Assembly (NCBI RefSeq): GCF_900102525.1
Contig: NZ_FNBZ01000001.1
Coordinates: 372,001 to 436,000 of the forward strand
DNA: 64,000 nucleotides
Direction of reading: 5' to 3'
From: Allobosea robiniae
GTDB lineage: Bacteria; Pseudomonadota; Alphaproteobacteria; Rhizobiales; Beijerinckiaceae
Shown here one piece after another: positions 34,426 to 43,400 of the stretch; position 1 is the stretch's first letter, and each line of letters opens with the position of its first letter. A program made the position numbers and the translations under genes. Below the pieces are notes generated by a model. The model was given only the letters and a program-made list of their open reading frames with translations, was not told the DNA's origin and did not search any database.

Positions 34426-35319
34426 ATGACGTCCGAAACCGGCTTCACCTCCCGCTTCATCAGCGCCAGCGACGGGCTCAAGCTGCATTTTCGCGATTAC
34501 GGGCCCCTCGCCGCGACCGCGCTGCCGGTCATCTGCCTGCCCGGTTTCGCTCGCACCGCTGCCGACTTCCATGAATTGGCGCTCGCCTTGTCGCAGGACG
34601 AGGACAAGCCGCGTCGCGTGCTCGCGCTCGACTACCGCGGCCGCGGCCTGTCGGAATACGACAGGGACTGGAAGAACTACGATATCCGCATCGAGCTCGA
34701 CGATCTCGTCCAGGTGCTCGTCGCAAACGGGATCGAGCAGGCTATCTTCGTCGGCACCTCGCGCGGCGGCCTGTTGACCATGGCGCTGGCGGCGGCGCGC
34801 CCCGCGATGATCCGCGGCGTCGTCTTCAACGATGTCGGCCCGGTGATCGACGCGCGCGGCCTGCTGCGCATCCGTGGCTATGTCGGCAAGCTGCCGGTGC
34901 CGCGCAGCTTCCAGGAAGGCGCCGAGATCCTGAAACGGCTCTCCGATCAGCAGTTCCCGATCCTCGGCGAAGCGGAGTGGGAGATGATGGCCCGCCGCAC
35001 CTGGACGGATCGCGACGGCGCGCTCAGGCCCGATTACGACGTCAAGCTGATGAAGGTGCTGGAAGAGCTTGATCTCGAAGCGCCCCTGCCGGTGCTCTGG
35101 ACCTATTTCGACGCGCTCAAGACCGTGCCGATGCTGGCGATACGCGGCGCCAATTCCGATCTCCTGGCGGAGAAGACGCTGGAGGAGATGGCGGAACGCC
35201 ATCCCGACTGCGAGATCTACACCGCGCCTGGACAGGGCCATGCCCCGCTGCTCGGCACGAAGGACATGATCCGGCGGATCGGCAAGCTGGTCGCGCGGGC
35301 CGAGCGGCGCGCTGGCTGA
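34426..35319 (+). CDS. Alpha/beta hydrolase
   Basis: 297 residues with the alpha/beta-hydrolase order: VICLPGFARTAADF (oxyanion hole region), RGRGLSEYDRDW, nucleophile S112 in VGTSRGGLL, an acidic residue around IRGANSDLLAEKT, and catalytic histidine in PGQGHAPLL. The oxyanion loop PGF instead of HGG and the 'RDW' are seen in small-ester or C-C hydrolases. Its position after the M20-MFS-MarR group suggests hydrolysis of a related ester, but this is a guess. ATG 34426 is preferred; ATG 34369 would add 19 residues. Confidence 0.88.
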   Translation: MTSETGFTSRFISASDGLKLHFRDYGPLAATALPVICLPGFARTAADFHELALALSQDEDKPRRVLALDYRGRGLSEYDRDWKNYDIRIELDDLVQVLVANGIEQAIFVGTSRGGLLTMALAAARPAMIRGVVFNDVGPVIDARGLLRIRGYVGKLPVPRSFQEGAEILKRLSDQQFPILGEAEWEMMARRTWTDRDGALRPDYDVKLMKVLEELDLEAPLPVLWTYFDALKTVPMLAIRGANSDLLAEKTLEEMAERHPDCEIYTAPGQGHAPLLGTKDMIRRIGKLVARAERRAG

Positions 35320-35325
35320 TCCGTT

Positions 35326-36069
35326 TCAGGGTTTCGAACGCCCATCCTCGGCGATGTCGGCGACATTGCTCTGCCCCGCCGTGCCGTCATCGCGCGAGCT
35401 TTCGACCTCGCCCGCCTTGGCCCGCCTGGCGAACTCGGTCTCTGTTCCCGCCGCCAGGAGCTTCGCCTGGCCAACCCAGTCCTCGCGCTCGATCCGGCCG
35501 GGAAAGGCGAGATAGCCGCCAACCCATTCGACGTTCTCGGAGGTCCAGCCGGCGATCTGCTCGAAATGCCAGATGCCGAGGCCATGCAGACGGCCCTCGT
35601 TCTGCCGGCCGATGCCCTTGATCAGCTTCAGGTCATCGGCCTTGCCGTCGCGGGCCGCGACGAATCCCGCCGGTCGCTGGCCGGGCAGTTCAGCCTCGTT
35701 CTCGACAGGCGGCAGTTGGGCCTGTGGTCGCGCGGGCGATACCGCCGGCGAAGAAGCGGCCGCGACGGGCGCGGCACCAGCCTGCGAAGCCCGCAGGGCG
35801 GCCGGCTTGCGAAGAAGGCTCGCGCAGACGCAGCCCAGCCAGTAGGCCGCCGTGAACAGCAGCGCGGTCTCGACCCAGGTCGCCGGCATGCCGTTCAGAA
35901 GCTGCAGCCAGGTCAGCGCCGCACCGGCGACCCAGAACGCGGCGACCGCGGTCCAGGCGCCGCTCCAGAAGCGTGCCTTGCCGCCGTCATGGCTGATCCA
36001 GCCCATGGCGAAGCCGAGGCCGAAGGCGGCGACCAGGAACCAGAGGAACTGGCTGGCGAGATAGAGCAT
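35326..36069 (-). CDS. Membrane protein with C-terminal helix-hairpin-helix domain
   Basis: 247 residues: two hydrophobic segments (FLWFLVAAFGLGFAMGW, WVETALLFTAAYWLGCVCASLL), a proline/alanine-rich linker, then DDLKLIKGIGRQNEGRLHGLGIWHFEQIAGWTSENVEWVG (about 140-180), a helix-hairpin-helix domain of the kind found at the end of NuoE-like and ribosomal-protein-like fusions. It starts just after the OmpA-family gene stop (9 bp) on the same strand, so is probably in its operon. No catalytic motif. Role unknown; a membrane-tethered protein- or nucleic-acid-binding partner is possible. Confidence 0.7.
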   Translation of the reverse strand: MLYLASQFLWFLVAAFGLGFAMGWISHDGGKARFWSGAWTAVAAFWVAGAALTWLQLLNGMPATWVETALLFTAAYWLGCVCASLLRKPAALRASQAGAAPVAAASSPAVSPARPQAQLPPVENEAELPGQRPAGFVAARDGKADDLKLIKGIGRQNEGRLHGLGIWHFEQIAGWTSENVEWVGGYLAFPGRIEREDWVGQAKLLAAGTETEFARRAKAGEVESSRDDGTAGQSNVADIAEDGRSKP

Positions 36070-36078
36070 ATCGGACTC

Positions 36079-38439
36079 CTACTTCGCCACGGTGAACTGC
36101 ACGCGGCGGTTCATCGCTCGTGCTTCCGGCGCTTCATGCGGCACAAGCGGCCGGGTGCTGCCATAGCCTTTGACGGCAAGCTGGCCTGTCTCGATACCGC
36201 GCCGCGCCAGCTCGTCGCGCACGCGCAAGGCCCGGCGCAACGACAGATCCATATTGTCGAAGCCGCGCCGCTCGCCATCGCGATTGGCGTGCCCCTCGAT
36301 CACGACAGGGGAGCCCGGGCACTTCTTGAGAATGGTCGCGGCCTCGCCGATGACGCGCTCGGTCGTGGCATCGAGTTCCACCACCGAAGTCCCCTGGCCG
36401 AACAGAACGGTGTTGCTTTTGGTCAGCCCGTCGAGATCGTTCTGGCAGCTTGCCGGCGGATCGACCACGCAACCGGTCTGGCGCAGGCTCACCACCGCAT
36501 CGGCCTTGTAACCCGCTGGCAGGCCGGTTGCGGCGCTGGTCTCGATCTCGCTTCTGATCAGGTCACGGCAGGTCAATCCGCGCAGCGTCACGCGGTCGTC
36601 AACGATGGAGGCCGAACCGAGATCGAGCCGCAGCAGATCGGCGAGGACGGCGCGGGCCGCCTCGGCGAAGCCGGCCGGAGCGCCCGGAATGAGGGTCGTC
36701 GCGTCCTCGAAGCGGTCCTTCAGCGGGGAATCCGCGACCAATGCCCGCAACGCAGCCTGCGCTGCTCGGTCAGGCAGATATCCGGAGAGCCGCAAACCGG
36801 TCCGATCCGCCGATAGCGACAAGCCGTATGGTCGCACGACGACGCTCTCCGGCATGGCGGCCAATGCCAGGCCGGCGGGAGCATTGCGCGCGAACAGGTC
36901 GCGCAGCGCCGCAAGACTCGCGGCATCCGCAGCCTCGCCGGCAATGGCAAAGACCTTGTCGCGGATGCTGACGGAGCCGGTCCGGAGCTTCGACAGAGCC
37001 TCGAGCGCAAAGGCGGTCGAGGCCGGCAGGTCGAGATCGGAGCGCAACGCCGGCTCGACGGTCATGCGATCGTCGACGGCCGTGTCGCCGAAGAGACCCC
37101 GCACCGTGGCGAGCAGGTTCGTGCGCGCCGCCTCATCCGGCAACTTCCCGTTCAGGCGCAGGCCGCTGTCACTGCGAGCCGCGCTCCATTCCAGCGGCAC
37201 GGACGCCGCCACACGGGGCGGCACCACCGGCGTGCTCGCTGGCGGCGTGCTTGCCGGCGGCGGGACAGGGGTTTGCGGCGTTGCAGGAGCTGGTGCCGGA
37301 GCGGACGCAGAACCCTGCGGTTTGGGCGAAGCGGGCAGCACGTCATGCAGGATCAGCCCCGGCACCTCCGGCATCGGCACGACGACCGGCACTGGCGGTG
37401 AGGGCATTGGGGGACATTCGATCGCAGCCCGAGCCACCGAATCCGGCCCGTCCAACTGGGCGATCTGCAGGCGCAAGGCCTGGCAGGCCTCGTAGGTCTC
37501 CGGCCCCTTCCCGGTCAGGGCGTAATTCTCACCGTCGATCTCGGCTTTTCCTTGCCGAAGCCGCGCCAGATCGCCGAGGGCGCGCGTCACTTTTACAAGG
37601 AAAGCCGAAGGCGCCCCGAGCGCCGGCTTCATCTCGTCGCGAAGAGCAGCCCCGGCGCCGAAGGCCTGCCGCGCCGCCGCGAGCATCTGCTTGCGCGCGT
37701 CCTGATCGGGGTAGAAGCCGCGCACGACCAATGCTGCGCCGGCCTCATGCTCGGCGCTCCAGCGATAGGGGGCCACGGTCGGGGGCTCGATATCGCATTT
37801 GACGGAGCGGAAGCCCGGCCGCTGCGCCTGTGCCACCGCCGCTTCGAGGGCCAGGAACGAATCCGAGCTGGCCGCCTTGCCTTCGATACAGAAGCGGCCG
37901 TCGTCGAGGGCGACGCGGCCCGAGGCCAGTTTCGGCAGCTCGGCGAGCATCGCCACTGCCATTGCGGCAAAGCCCTCGGGCGCGCCGAAGGCGACGGTCT
38001 GGCGATCGTCGATCCGCAGGCCGGGCAAGGCTGCCGATGCCACCGCCATATTGGCGGCCGCTGTGTCGAGATCGGGCACGAAGCCGCCGAGCGTCACACT
38101 GTCGGACTGGCGGCTGGCGAACCAGGAATAGGGCTTCTGGGCGACGACCTGAGACAACCCGCCAAGCGTCCTGCGCACGCCGAATTCGCCATGCAGCCGG
38201 GCCATCGCCTTGTTCGCGCCGTCCGAGGACAAGACCTCGCCGCCGATGGTGACGTCGCGGCCATCGACCTGGGCAACGACCGGGCGGGCACCAGGCGTCG
38301 TGCCGGCGACCGCAGCGACGGCCTGCTCGGCACGCAGCCCGACATCACCTTCGATCGCGGTATCGAGCGCGAGATTGCCGGCTCCCCACAACAGGCCCAA
38401 TGGGATCAGGCCCCAGAGCCAACGCGCCGGTTGAGACAT
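36079..38439 (-). CDS. OmpA-family protein with four tandem BON-like modules
   Basis: 786 residues from ATG 38439. The N-terminal segment (WLWGLIPLGLLWGAGNLAL) is a membrane anchor or uncleaved signal. Four copies of a roughly 90-residue module follow, each with an aromatic start (PYSWFA, PYRWSA, PLEWSA, PYGLSL), then a G-x-(L/V)PD- or FPD-like turn, a DDR or DRF segment, AP-x-GFA and L-x-x-G-x-x-x-DD-x. A Pro/Ala-rich linker (about 375-405) separates modules 2 and 3. The C-terminus is an OmpA peptidoglycan-binding domain (VVIEGHANRDGERRGFDNMDLSLRRALRVRDEL, then VKGYGSTRPL). It probably spans from inner membrane to peptidoglycan in the periplasm; family relatives are seen in rhizobia but the role is not established. 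Confidence 0.82.
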   Translation of the reverse strand: MSQPARWLWGLIPLGLLWGAGNLALDTAIEGDVGLRAEQAVAAVAGTTPGARPVVAQVDGRDVTIGGEVLSSDGANKAMARLHGEFGVRRTLGGLSQVVAQKPYSWFASRQSDSVTLGGFVPDLDTAAANMAVASAALPGLRIDDRQTVAFGAPEGFAAMAVAMLAELPKLASGRVALDDGRFCIEGKAASSDSFLALEAAVAQAQRPGFRSVKCDIEPPTVAPYRWSAEHEAGAALVVRGFYPDQDARKQMLAAARQAFGAGAALRDEMKPALGAPSAFLVKVTRALGDLARLRQGKAEIDGENYALTGKGPETYEACQALRLQIAQLDGPDSVARAAIECPPMPSPPVPVVVPMPEVPGLILHDVLPASPKPQGSASAPAPAPATPQTPVPPPASTPPASTPVVPPRVAASVPLEWSAARSDSGLRLNGKLPDEAARTNLLATVRGLFGDTAVDDRMTVEPALRSDLDLPASTAFALEALSKLRTGSVSIRDKVFAIAGEAADAASLAALRDLFARNAPAGLALAAMPESVVVRPYGLSLSADRTGLRLSGYLPDRAAQAALRALVADSPLKDRFEDATTLIPGAPAGFAEAARAVLADLLRLDLGSASIVDDRVTLRGLTCRDLIRSEIETSAATGLPAGYKADAVVSLRQTGCVVDPPASCQNDLDGLTKSNTVLFGQGTSVVELDATTERVIGEAATILKKCPGSPVVIEGHANRDGERRGFDNMDLSLRRALRVRDELARRGIETGQLAVKGYGSTRPLVPHEAPEARAMNRRVQFTVAK

Positions 38440-38653
38440 GCACAGCCCCCTGTGCCGCGCCAACCGAGGGCCTGGCGCGGTACCCCATGACCGGGATCGC
38501 CCTCGTTTTCTCAAAGGCTTGTCGAGCGATCCGCAGATATCGATTCAACGGGCGCCCGTAGACGATCCCTGGCGGGATCGTGGCTGGGACGCCTATGCCA
38601 GATCAGGCCGGGGGACGGGCTCCCGTCAACAGTGAAGCCGGAACAACCCACAT

Positions 38654-38685
38654 AAAAAAGAAGCCCCGGGTTTCCCCGGGGCTTC
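38654..38685 (-). terminator. Intrinsic terminator of the porin gene
   Basis: Minus-strand stem GAAGCCCCGGG (complement arm 38675-38685) with CCCGGGGCTTC (38660-38670), loop GAAA, followed by six Ts (38659-38654). Starts 23 bp after the porin stop. Confidence 0.88.
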
Positions 38686-38707
38686 CTGACTAGAGATCGG
38701 AGACCGA

Positions 38708-40003
38708 TCAGAAGTCGCGCTGAATGCGCAGACGGCCGGTCCAGGCGTCGTCCGACTTGATCGTACGACCGTTGACGGCGAAGGCCTTGGCGTCCGGAAC
38801 GCGAACACCGTACTCGGTGCGCGAGTAGAGGACCTCGACACCGATGTCGAGACCGGCGACCGGCATCCAGACCAGGTTGGCGCCGAGCATCAGCTCCTTC
38901 GGGTCGACCGACTTGATCGCGAAGTCGTTCGTCTGAAGAGCCGAGTACGAAGCCAAGAAGTCCGAACGGATCGACGGGGTCCAGAAGTGGCGCAGAGCCG
39001 CGACCAGGTTGTAGCCGGTGTTCGACTTCAGGTTGCCGAAAGCGTTGGCGCCGAAGTTGTTGACCGTGTAGGCAGCCAGGCGGCCGTGACCGGCCGTGCC
39101 ACCCCAACCGAGGTACTCGAGAGCGCCGTCGGCGTAACCGGCCTGCAGGAACAGGGCGTCGCCAGCAGCCAGCATCGGCAGGTTGAACTTCACGCCGGCC
39201 TGGATTGCCCAGCCCATCTCGTCCTTCTTGGCACCGTTGCCGGCGGGAACCGCCCACGGCGACGAGTAGATGCCACGGTCACCGATGGCGCCCGACAGCT
39301 GAGCCGAGCCCCAGCCCTGATCGACGCGCAGCGAAGCGACGACGTCAGGATAGGTCGTGCCCTGATAGGCCAGAACCGAGGCGCGACGGTTGGTCGTCTT
39401 CGGGTCTTCGAGCGAGATCGTGGCGCTGAAGCCGCCGCCGAACGTGGCGGTGTAGGCGAGCGTGTTGACCTGGCGGTCAGAGGTGCGCAGGACCTGGAAG
39501 CCGTAGTCGTTCGCGTAGAACGAGTAGAACGACTGGATCTTACCAGCGGTCAACGGGCCGAGCTGAACGAAGGCGCTATCGAGGAAGGCAGCGTCGTCGT
39601 TGACGCCGTTGACGCCCGAGAAGCGGTTGGCGCCAGCGTTCGAGCCGCCGTAGCGGTACGAGCCGGTGCTGGTCGTCAGGTCGTAACGAACGAACGTGCG
39701 CAGCGTGCCATAGGCAGTCTGGTTACGAGCGTCGATGTAGATACGGCCGCGAGCGCGGGTGCCGTACGAGTCCTGACCAGCGTTCCAACGCTCACCGAAG
39801 GTGTACTCGGCGCGAACACGACCACCGATGCGAAGGCAGGTGTCGGTGCCCGGGATGTAGAAGAAGCCGGCGCCGAAAGCGGAGCAGACACGAACGTATT
39901 CGACCGGAGCGGCCTTCCGCGAGGGAAGGTCGGCGGCCTGAGCCCCGGCGACCGCGGCGATGCCGGCGGCGGAACCGAGGAGGAGGCTCTTGACGAGCTT
40001 CAT
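38708..40003 (-). CDS. Porin, Porin_2 (alphaproteobacterial) family
   Basis: 431 residues. Signal peptide MKLVKSLLLGSAAGIAAVAGAQA, cleaved before ADLPSRKAAPVEYVRVC, the diagnostic N-terminus of major porins of Hyphomicrobiales, then CLRIGGRVRAEYTFGE and a series of amphipathic strands ending RIQRDF with a C-terminal phenylalanine for BAM recognition. It is a trimeric general diffusion channel of the outer membrane. SD GGAGG precedes the ATG. Codon choice is extremely biased, as expected for an abundant protein. Its leader and terminator are strong. Confidence 0.95.
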   Translation of the reverse strand: MKLVKSLLLGSAAGIAAVAGAQAADLPSRKAAPVEYVRVCSAFGAGFFYIPGTDTCLRIGGRVRAEYTFGERWNAGQDSYGTRARGRIYIDARNQTAYGTLRTFVRYDLTTSTGSYRYGGSNAGANRFSGVNGVNDDAAFLDSAFVQLGPLTAGKIQSFYSFYANDYGFQVLRTSDRQVNTLAYTATFGGGFSATISLEDPKTTNRRASVLAYQGTTYPDVVASLRVDQGWGSAQLSGAIGDRGIYSSPWAVPAGNGAKKDEMGWAIQAGVKFNLPMLAAGDALFLQAGYADGALEYLGWGGTAGHGRLAAYTVNNFGANAFGNLKSNTGYNLVAALRHFWTPSIRSDFLASYSALQTNDFAIKSVDPKELMLGANLVWMPVAGLDIGVEVLYSRTEYGVRVPDAKAFAVNGRTIKSDDAWTGRLRIQRDF

Positions 40004-40411
40004 TTGGTAACCTCCAAAAGAGTTTCGAGACCCTCGGGCTTCAGCCTGCCCCCCGCCCCAAGCTTTCTAGCCTGATCGCAGAACCTGCCTGTTCCCGGTC
40101 TTTCGCCTGCGTCACCGACCTATTTCGGAGGCGAAGGCGAAAAACAGCGACCGGGAACGTCCCGACGCATTCCCACCATACGAAAGCCGCCCCGCCGATC
40201 AACCTCGATCCGCCGCCCGAGCCTGTGAATGGGGTGCTTTGGAAACCGGTGTTGCAGGGGAGCCACGCTTTGACCGGCAAAATTCACCAAGCATTAACCG
40301 AAACGGCACCGCACAAGAGGTTTTCGGCTTGCCTCGCCCGGGAATCGCGTCCCTGAAAAGCAGAATCGGGCCGAATCCCTTCGCGCGCCCTCTTCGGGCA
40401 ACGCGGCCTGC
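40004..40411 (-). other. Porin leader and upstream gap (408 bp, no gene)
   Basis: No coding region. The gap holds the porin leader with a stem-loop at 40091-40158: GTTCCCGGTCTTTCGCCT (40091-40108) is matched by AGGCGAAA (40135-40142) and GACCGGGAAC (40149-40158), with a 6-nt bulge. The rest is the end of tamB transcript. Confidence 0.6.
40175..40202 (-). promoter_or_regulatory. Candidate porin promoter
   Basis: Minus strand: TTGATC (40202-40197), a 16-bp spacer, TATGGT (40180-40175). If real, the leader is about 165 nt and contains the stem-loop at 40091-40158. Match to consensus is four of six in each box. Confidence 0.35.
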
Positions 40412-43400
40412 TCAGTACTCCCACTCGGCCCCGATTCCGACAGCAGCGCTGCCATCGGCCCCGGTCTCGGCCTGGAGCTTCAGGCGCTTGGTCACGTCGA
40501 TGCCGACCGAGACGCCGCTATCCTCCGGCTTGGAGCCGACCTTCACGCCAACGGAGACATTGTCGCTGATATAGCGCGAGGCTCCCACGGTCGGCCCGCC
40601 CTCGCCCATCTGGATGTCGAGATTGTCGACGCCGAGCGATTTGCGCAGCCGCTCGAAGGTATCGTCACCGCCGCCGCCGGCGAACTGCGCCGCCGCCTGG
40701 GCGAGCTGCAGGGCCTGGAACGCCGAGAGCGAACCCGAGGCACGGGCGAAGAGCAGCCGCGACAGCACCTCGTCAGGCGGCAGTTCGGGCTGCGAGGTGA
40801 AGGCGAAGACCGGCTGGTCGGCCGGGCCGCTGATGATGATGCGAGCGGTGACGTCGCCGGCGCTGGTCTGGGCGATGAAGTCGAGGTCGGGAATCAGCCC
40901 GCCGGCGAAGGTCAGCCGGCCGCGGCTGAAATCGAGCCGCTGGGTCAGGACGCTGAGCCGCCCGCGGCGCAGTTCGAAGCCGCCATCCAATGCGGGCGCG
41001 GAGGAGGTGCCACCGACACGAATCTCGCCGCCGAGCTCGGCATCGATGCCGCGACCGCGGATGAAGACCTTGCTGGGAGCGGAGACCGTCAGGGCGAGCG
41101 CCGCATCGAAGGCCGGCGCTGCACGGCCACCGCGCCCCTTGGCCTTCTGCGCCTTGCGCGCGGCGGCGAGGCGGGCAGCCGCCGCGCCCTTGGCATTGAC
41201 ATGCTTGATGCCGTCGACCGGCCGAAGCGTCGCCGGCAGGCGATCGGGCACGGAGACTTCGAGCGAGGCGATATCGATCCGGCCGCCGAGGCGGGGACGC
41301 TGCGCCAGCGGGCCGGTGATTTCGAGGTTCAGCCCCGCCACGGCGGTGACCAGTCCGCTCGAGACGAGCTGGGCGCGATCGCCGCGAATCCGGATATTGC
41401 CGGGGAAGCCGGCGACCGGATCGACCTTGACCTGACCGCTGGCGGAGATCGTGCCGCCATTCGGCGTCCGGGCGGAGGCGCGCTCGATCGTCAGGTTGTC
41501 GCCGTTGGCGGCGATCCGCGCCTCGATGGCGTTGAAGCGGATGCCTTGCAGAGCGTCGGTGAAGCTGCCGCCGGTCAAGGTCGCGTTGCCGCTGAGGCGC
41601 GGGGCCGACGCAGTTCCGCCGGCACGCATGTCGAGGGCGACCGCGCCCGTGACGCGCTGGCCGCCTGCGGCCAGCATGGTGTTGGCGAGAGCGGCATCGA
41701 CCCGGCCTTGTGCGGTGAGGTCGAGCGGGCCGGTGGCGTTGAGCGGCGCAGTGCCGCGCAATGTCAGGCTGGCGCCCTTGCCGGCGTTGACGGTCGCGGA
41801 GATGCCGGCGGCATCGCCCTTGAGCGCGCCCTCGCCCTGGATCTCGACCGGCGGCAGGCCGGCCTGACGGGTTTCGGGCGTAACGAGCTGCGCGATCCTG
41901 AGCTTCCACGGGCCCGAGAGGTCGCCCGGACTGCCCTTGACCTGCGCCTCGGCGTTCAGCGTGCCGCCGAGCTTCAGGCTGGGCACTGCGATGCTCGCGG
42001 CGGACAGCGGCACGTCACGGGCGGCGAAGCGCAGGTCGAGCGTCTCACCGGCGCGACCGTCGAGCGTCACCCGCCCCTTGTCGATCCGCAGGGCGAGATT
42101 GGCGATCTCGACGCCGGAGGCCGGGAAGCTGAATGCAGCGGGATTGGCGAGCGTGATCGCGCGGCCATCGCGGCGCGCGTCGAAAGAGGCGAGCTCCAGC
42201 TTCAGTGGCTCGCCCGGAACAAGCCGACCCGCCCCCTTCAACGCGAAACCGCGAGCATTGGCGCTGAGCGTAAAGGCGCTGGCGTCGGGCGCGCCCTTCG
42301 AATCGAAGCGGATGCCGCTGATCGCCTCGCCAGCCGCAACGGCGCGGTCGATGGCGATCGCTGCGTCAAGCATCGGGCGGCCGTAGATATCCTTCGCATT
42401 GGCGCGGGCATCGAGCTTGTCGATGGTCAGCGAGGGGCCGACGAGACGCGAACCGCGCGCCGTCAGGTCGATATCCTGTCGGCCTTCCGGCGCCGCCAGC
42501 ACGATATCGGCATCGAGCTGGCCGCCGAGCTTGGTCAGCGCCAGGGCCGAGAGATCGTCGAGATTGCGCGCCGCGAGCGTCAGACGGCCGGCGGCACGGC
42601 TCGCCGGATCGAGGGTGAGGCCGCCATTCAGGCGGACCGAGCCGAGGGCGAAATCGAGCGTCGAGAGGTTCCAGCCATCGTCAGGTTGGCGGGCGAGATG
42701 CAGCGAGCCGGTCGCGGGCTTGGAATCGACCTCGCCGGCCAGCGTGACGCTGGCGTCGAGCGCACCTTGCAGATCCTTCGCGACGGCATCGATGGTCAGG
42801 CGCGGGATCGGCCGGGCGAGCGCGGTGGCGTTGGCGACGGCGATGCGGGCGGTGGCATCGAGCCTGTTCTGCGGACCGGTGATCTGGGCGGTAACGTCAC
42901 CACGACCGGACAGGCGCCGATCGGCGCGCTTGAGATCAGGCAGGTTCAGCGCAAGCTTCAGGTCGGATTGCTGCTGTCCGATCGAGCCGTCGGCGGTGAA
43001 GGCCGCGTGCTGGCCGGCGACGCGCAGGCCGGTCACCGTATAGTCGCCGGCGAGCGCATTGACGCGGCCGGCCAGCGTCAGGCTACCGGCGAGCAGGCGG
43101 TCGAGCGCGGCTTCGCCCGTGGCGAGGCGTTCGGCCTTGCCCGCGAGCGTCGCGGTGTAGTTGTTCGTGCGCGGGGTCGCGTCGAGATCGGCGGTGATAT
43201 CCGCCCTGCCCCCGAGCGGGCGGCCGGCCAGCCCGCTCAAGCGGGCGAGATCGGGGAGAACCGCCTTGAGCTGTCCGAGCATGCGGGCCTGGCCGAGCTT
43301 GCCCTTGTAATCCAGCTCGACGCCGGAGAGCGCGAGCTTCAGCATCTCGAAATCGGCCGTACCATCATCCTGTCCGGTGCCGCGCAAGGTGAAGGTGACC

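Noticed and set aside
38987..40075. A 362-codon open frame antisense to the porin gene
   Set aside because: It is the third-position shadow of a highly codon-biased, high-GC porin gene. Its translation is low-complexity (Ala, Val, Arg-rich) with no domain or signal, while the porin reading is unmistakable.
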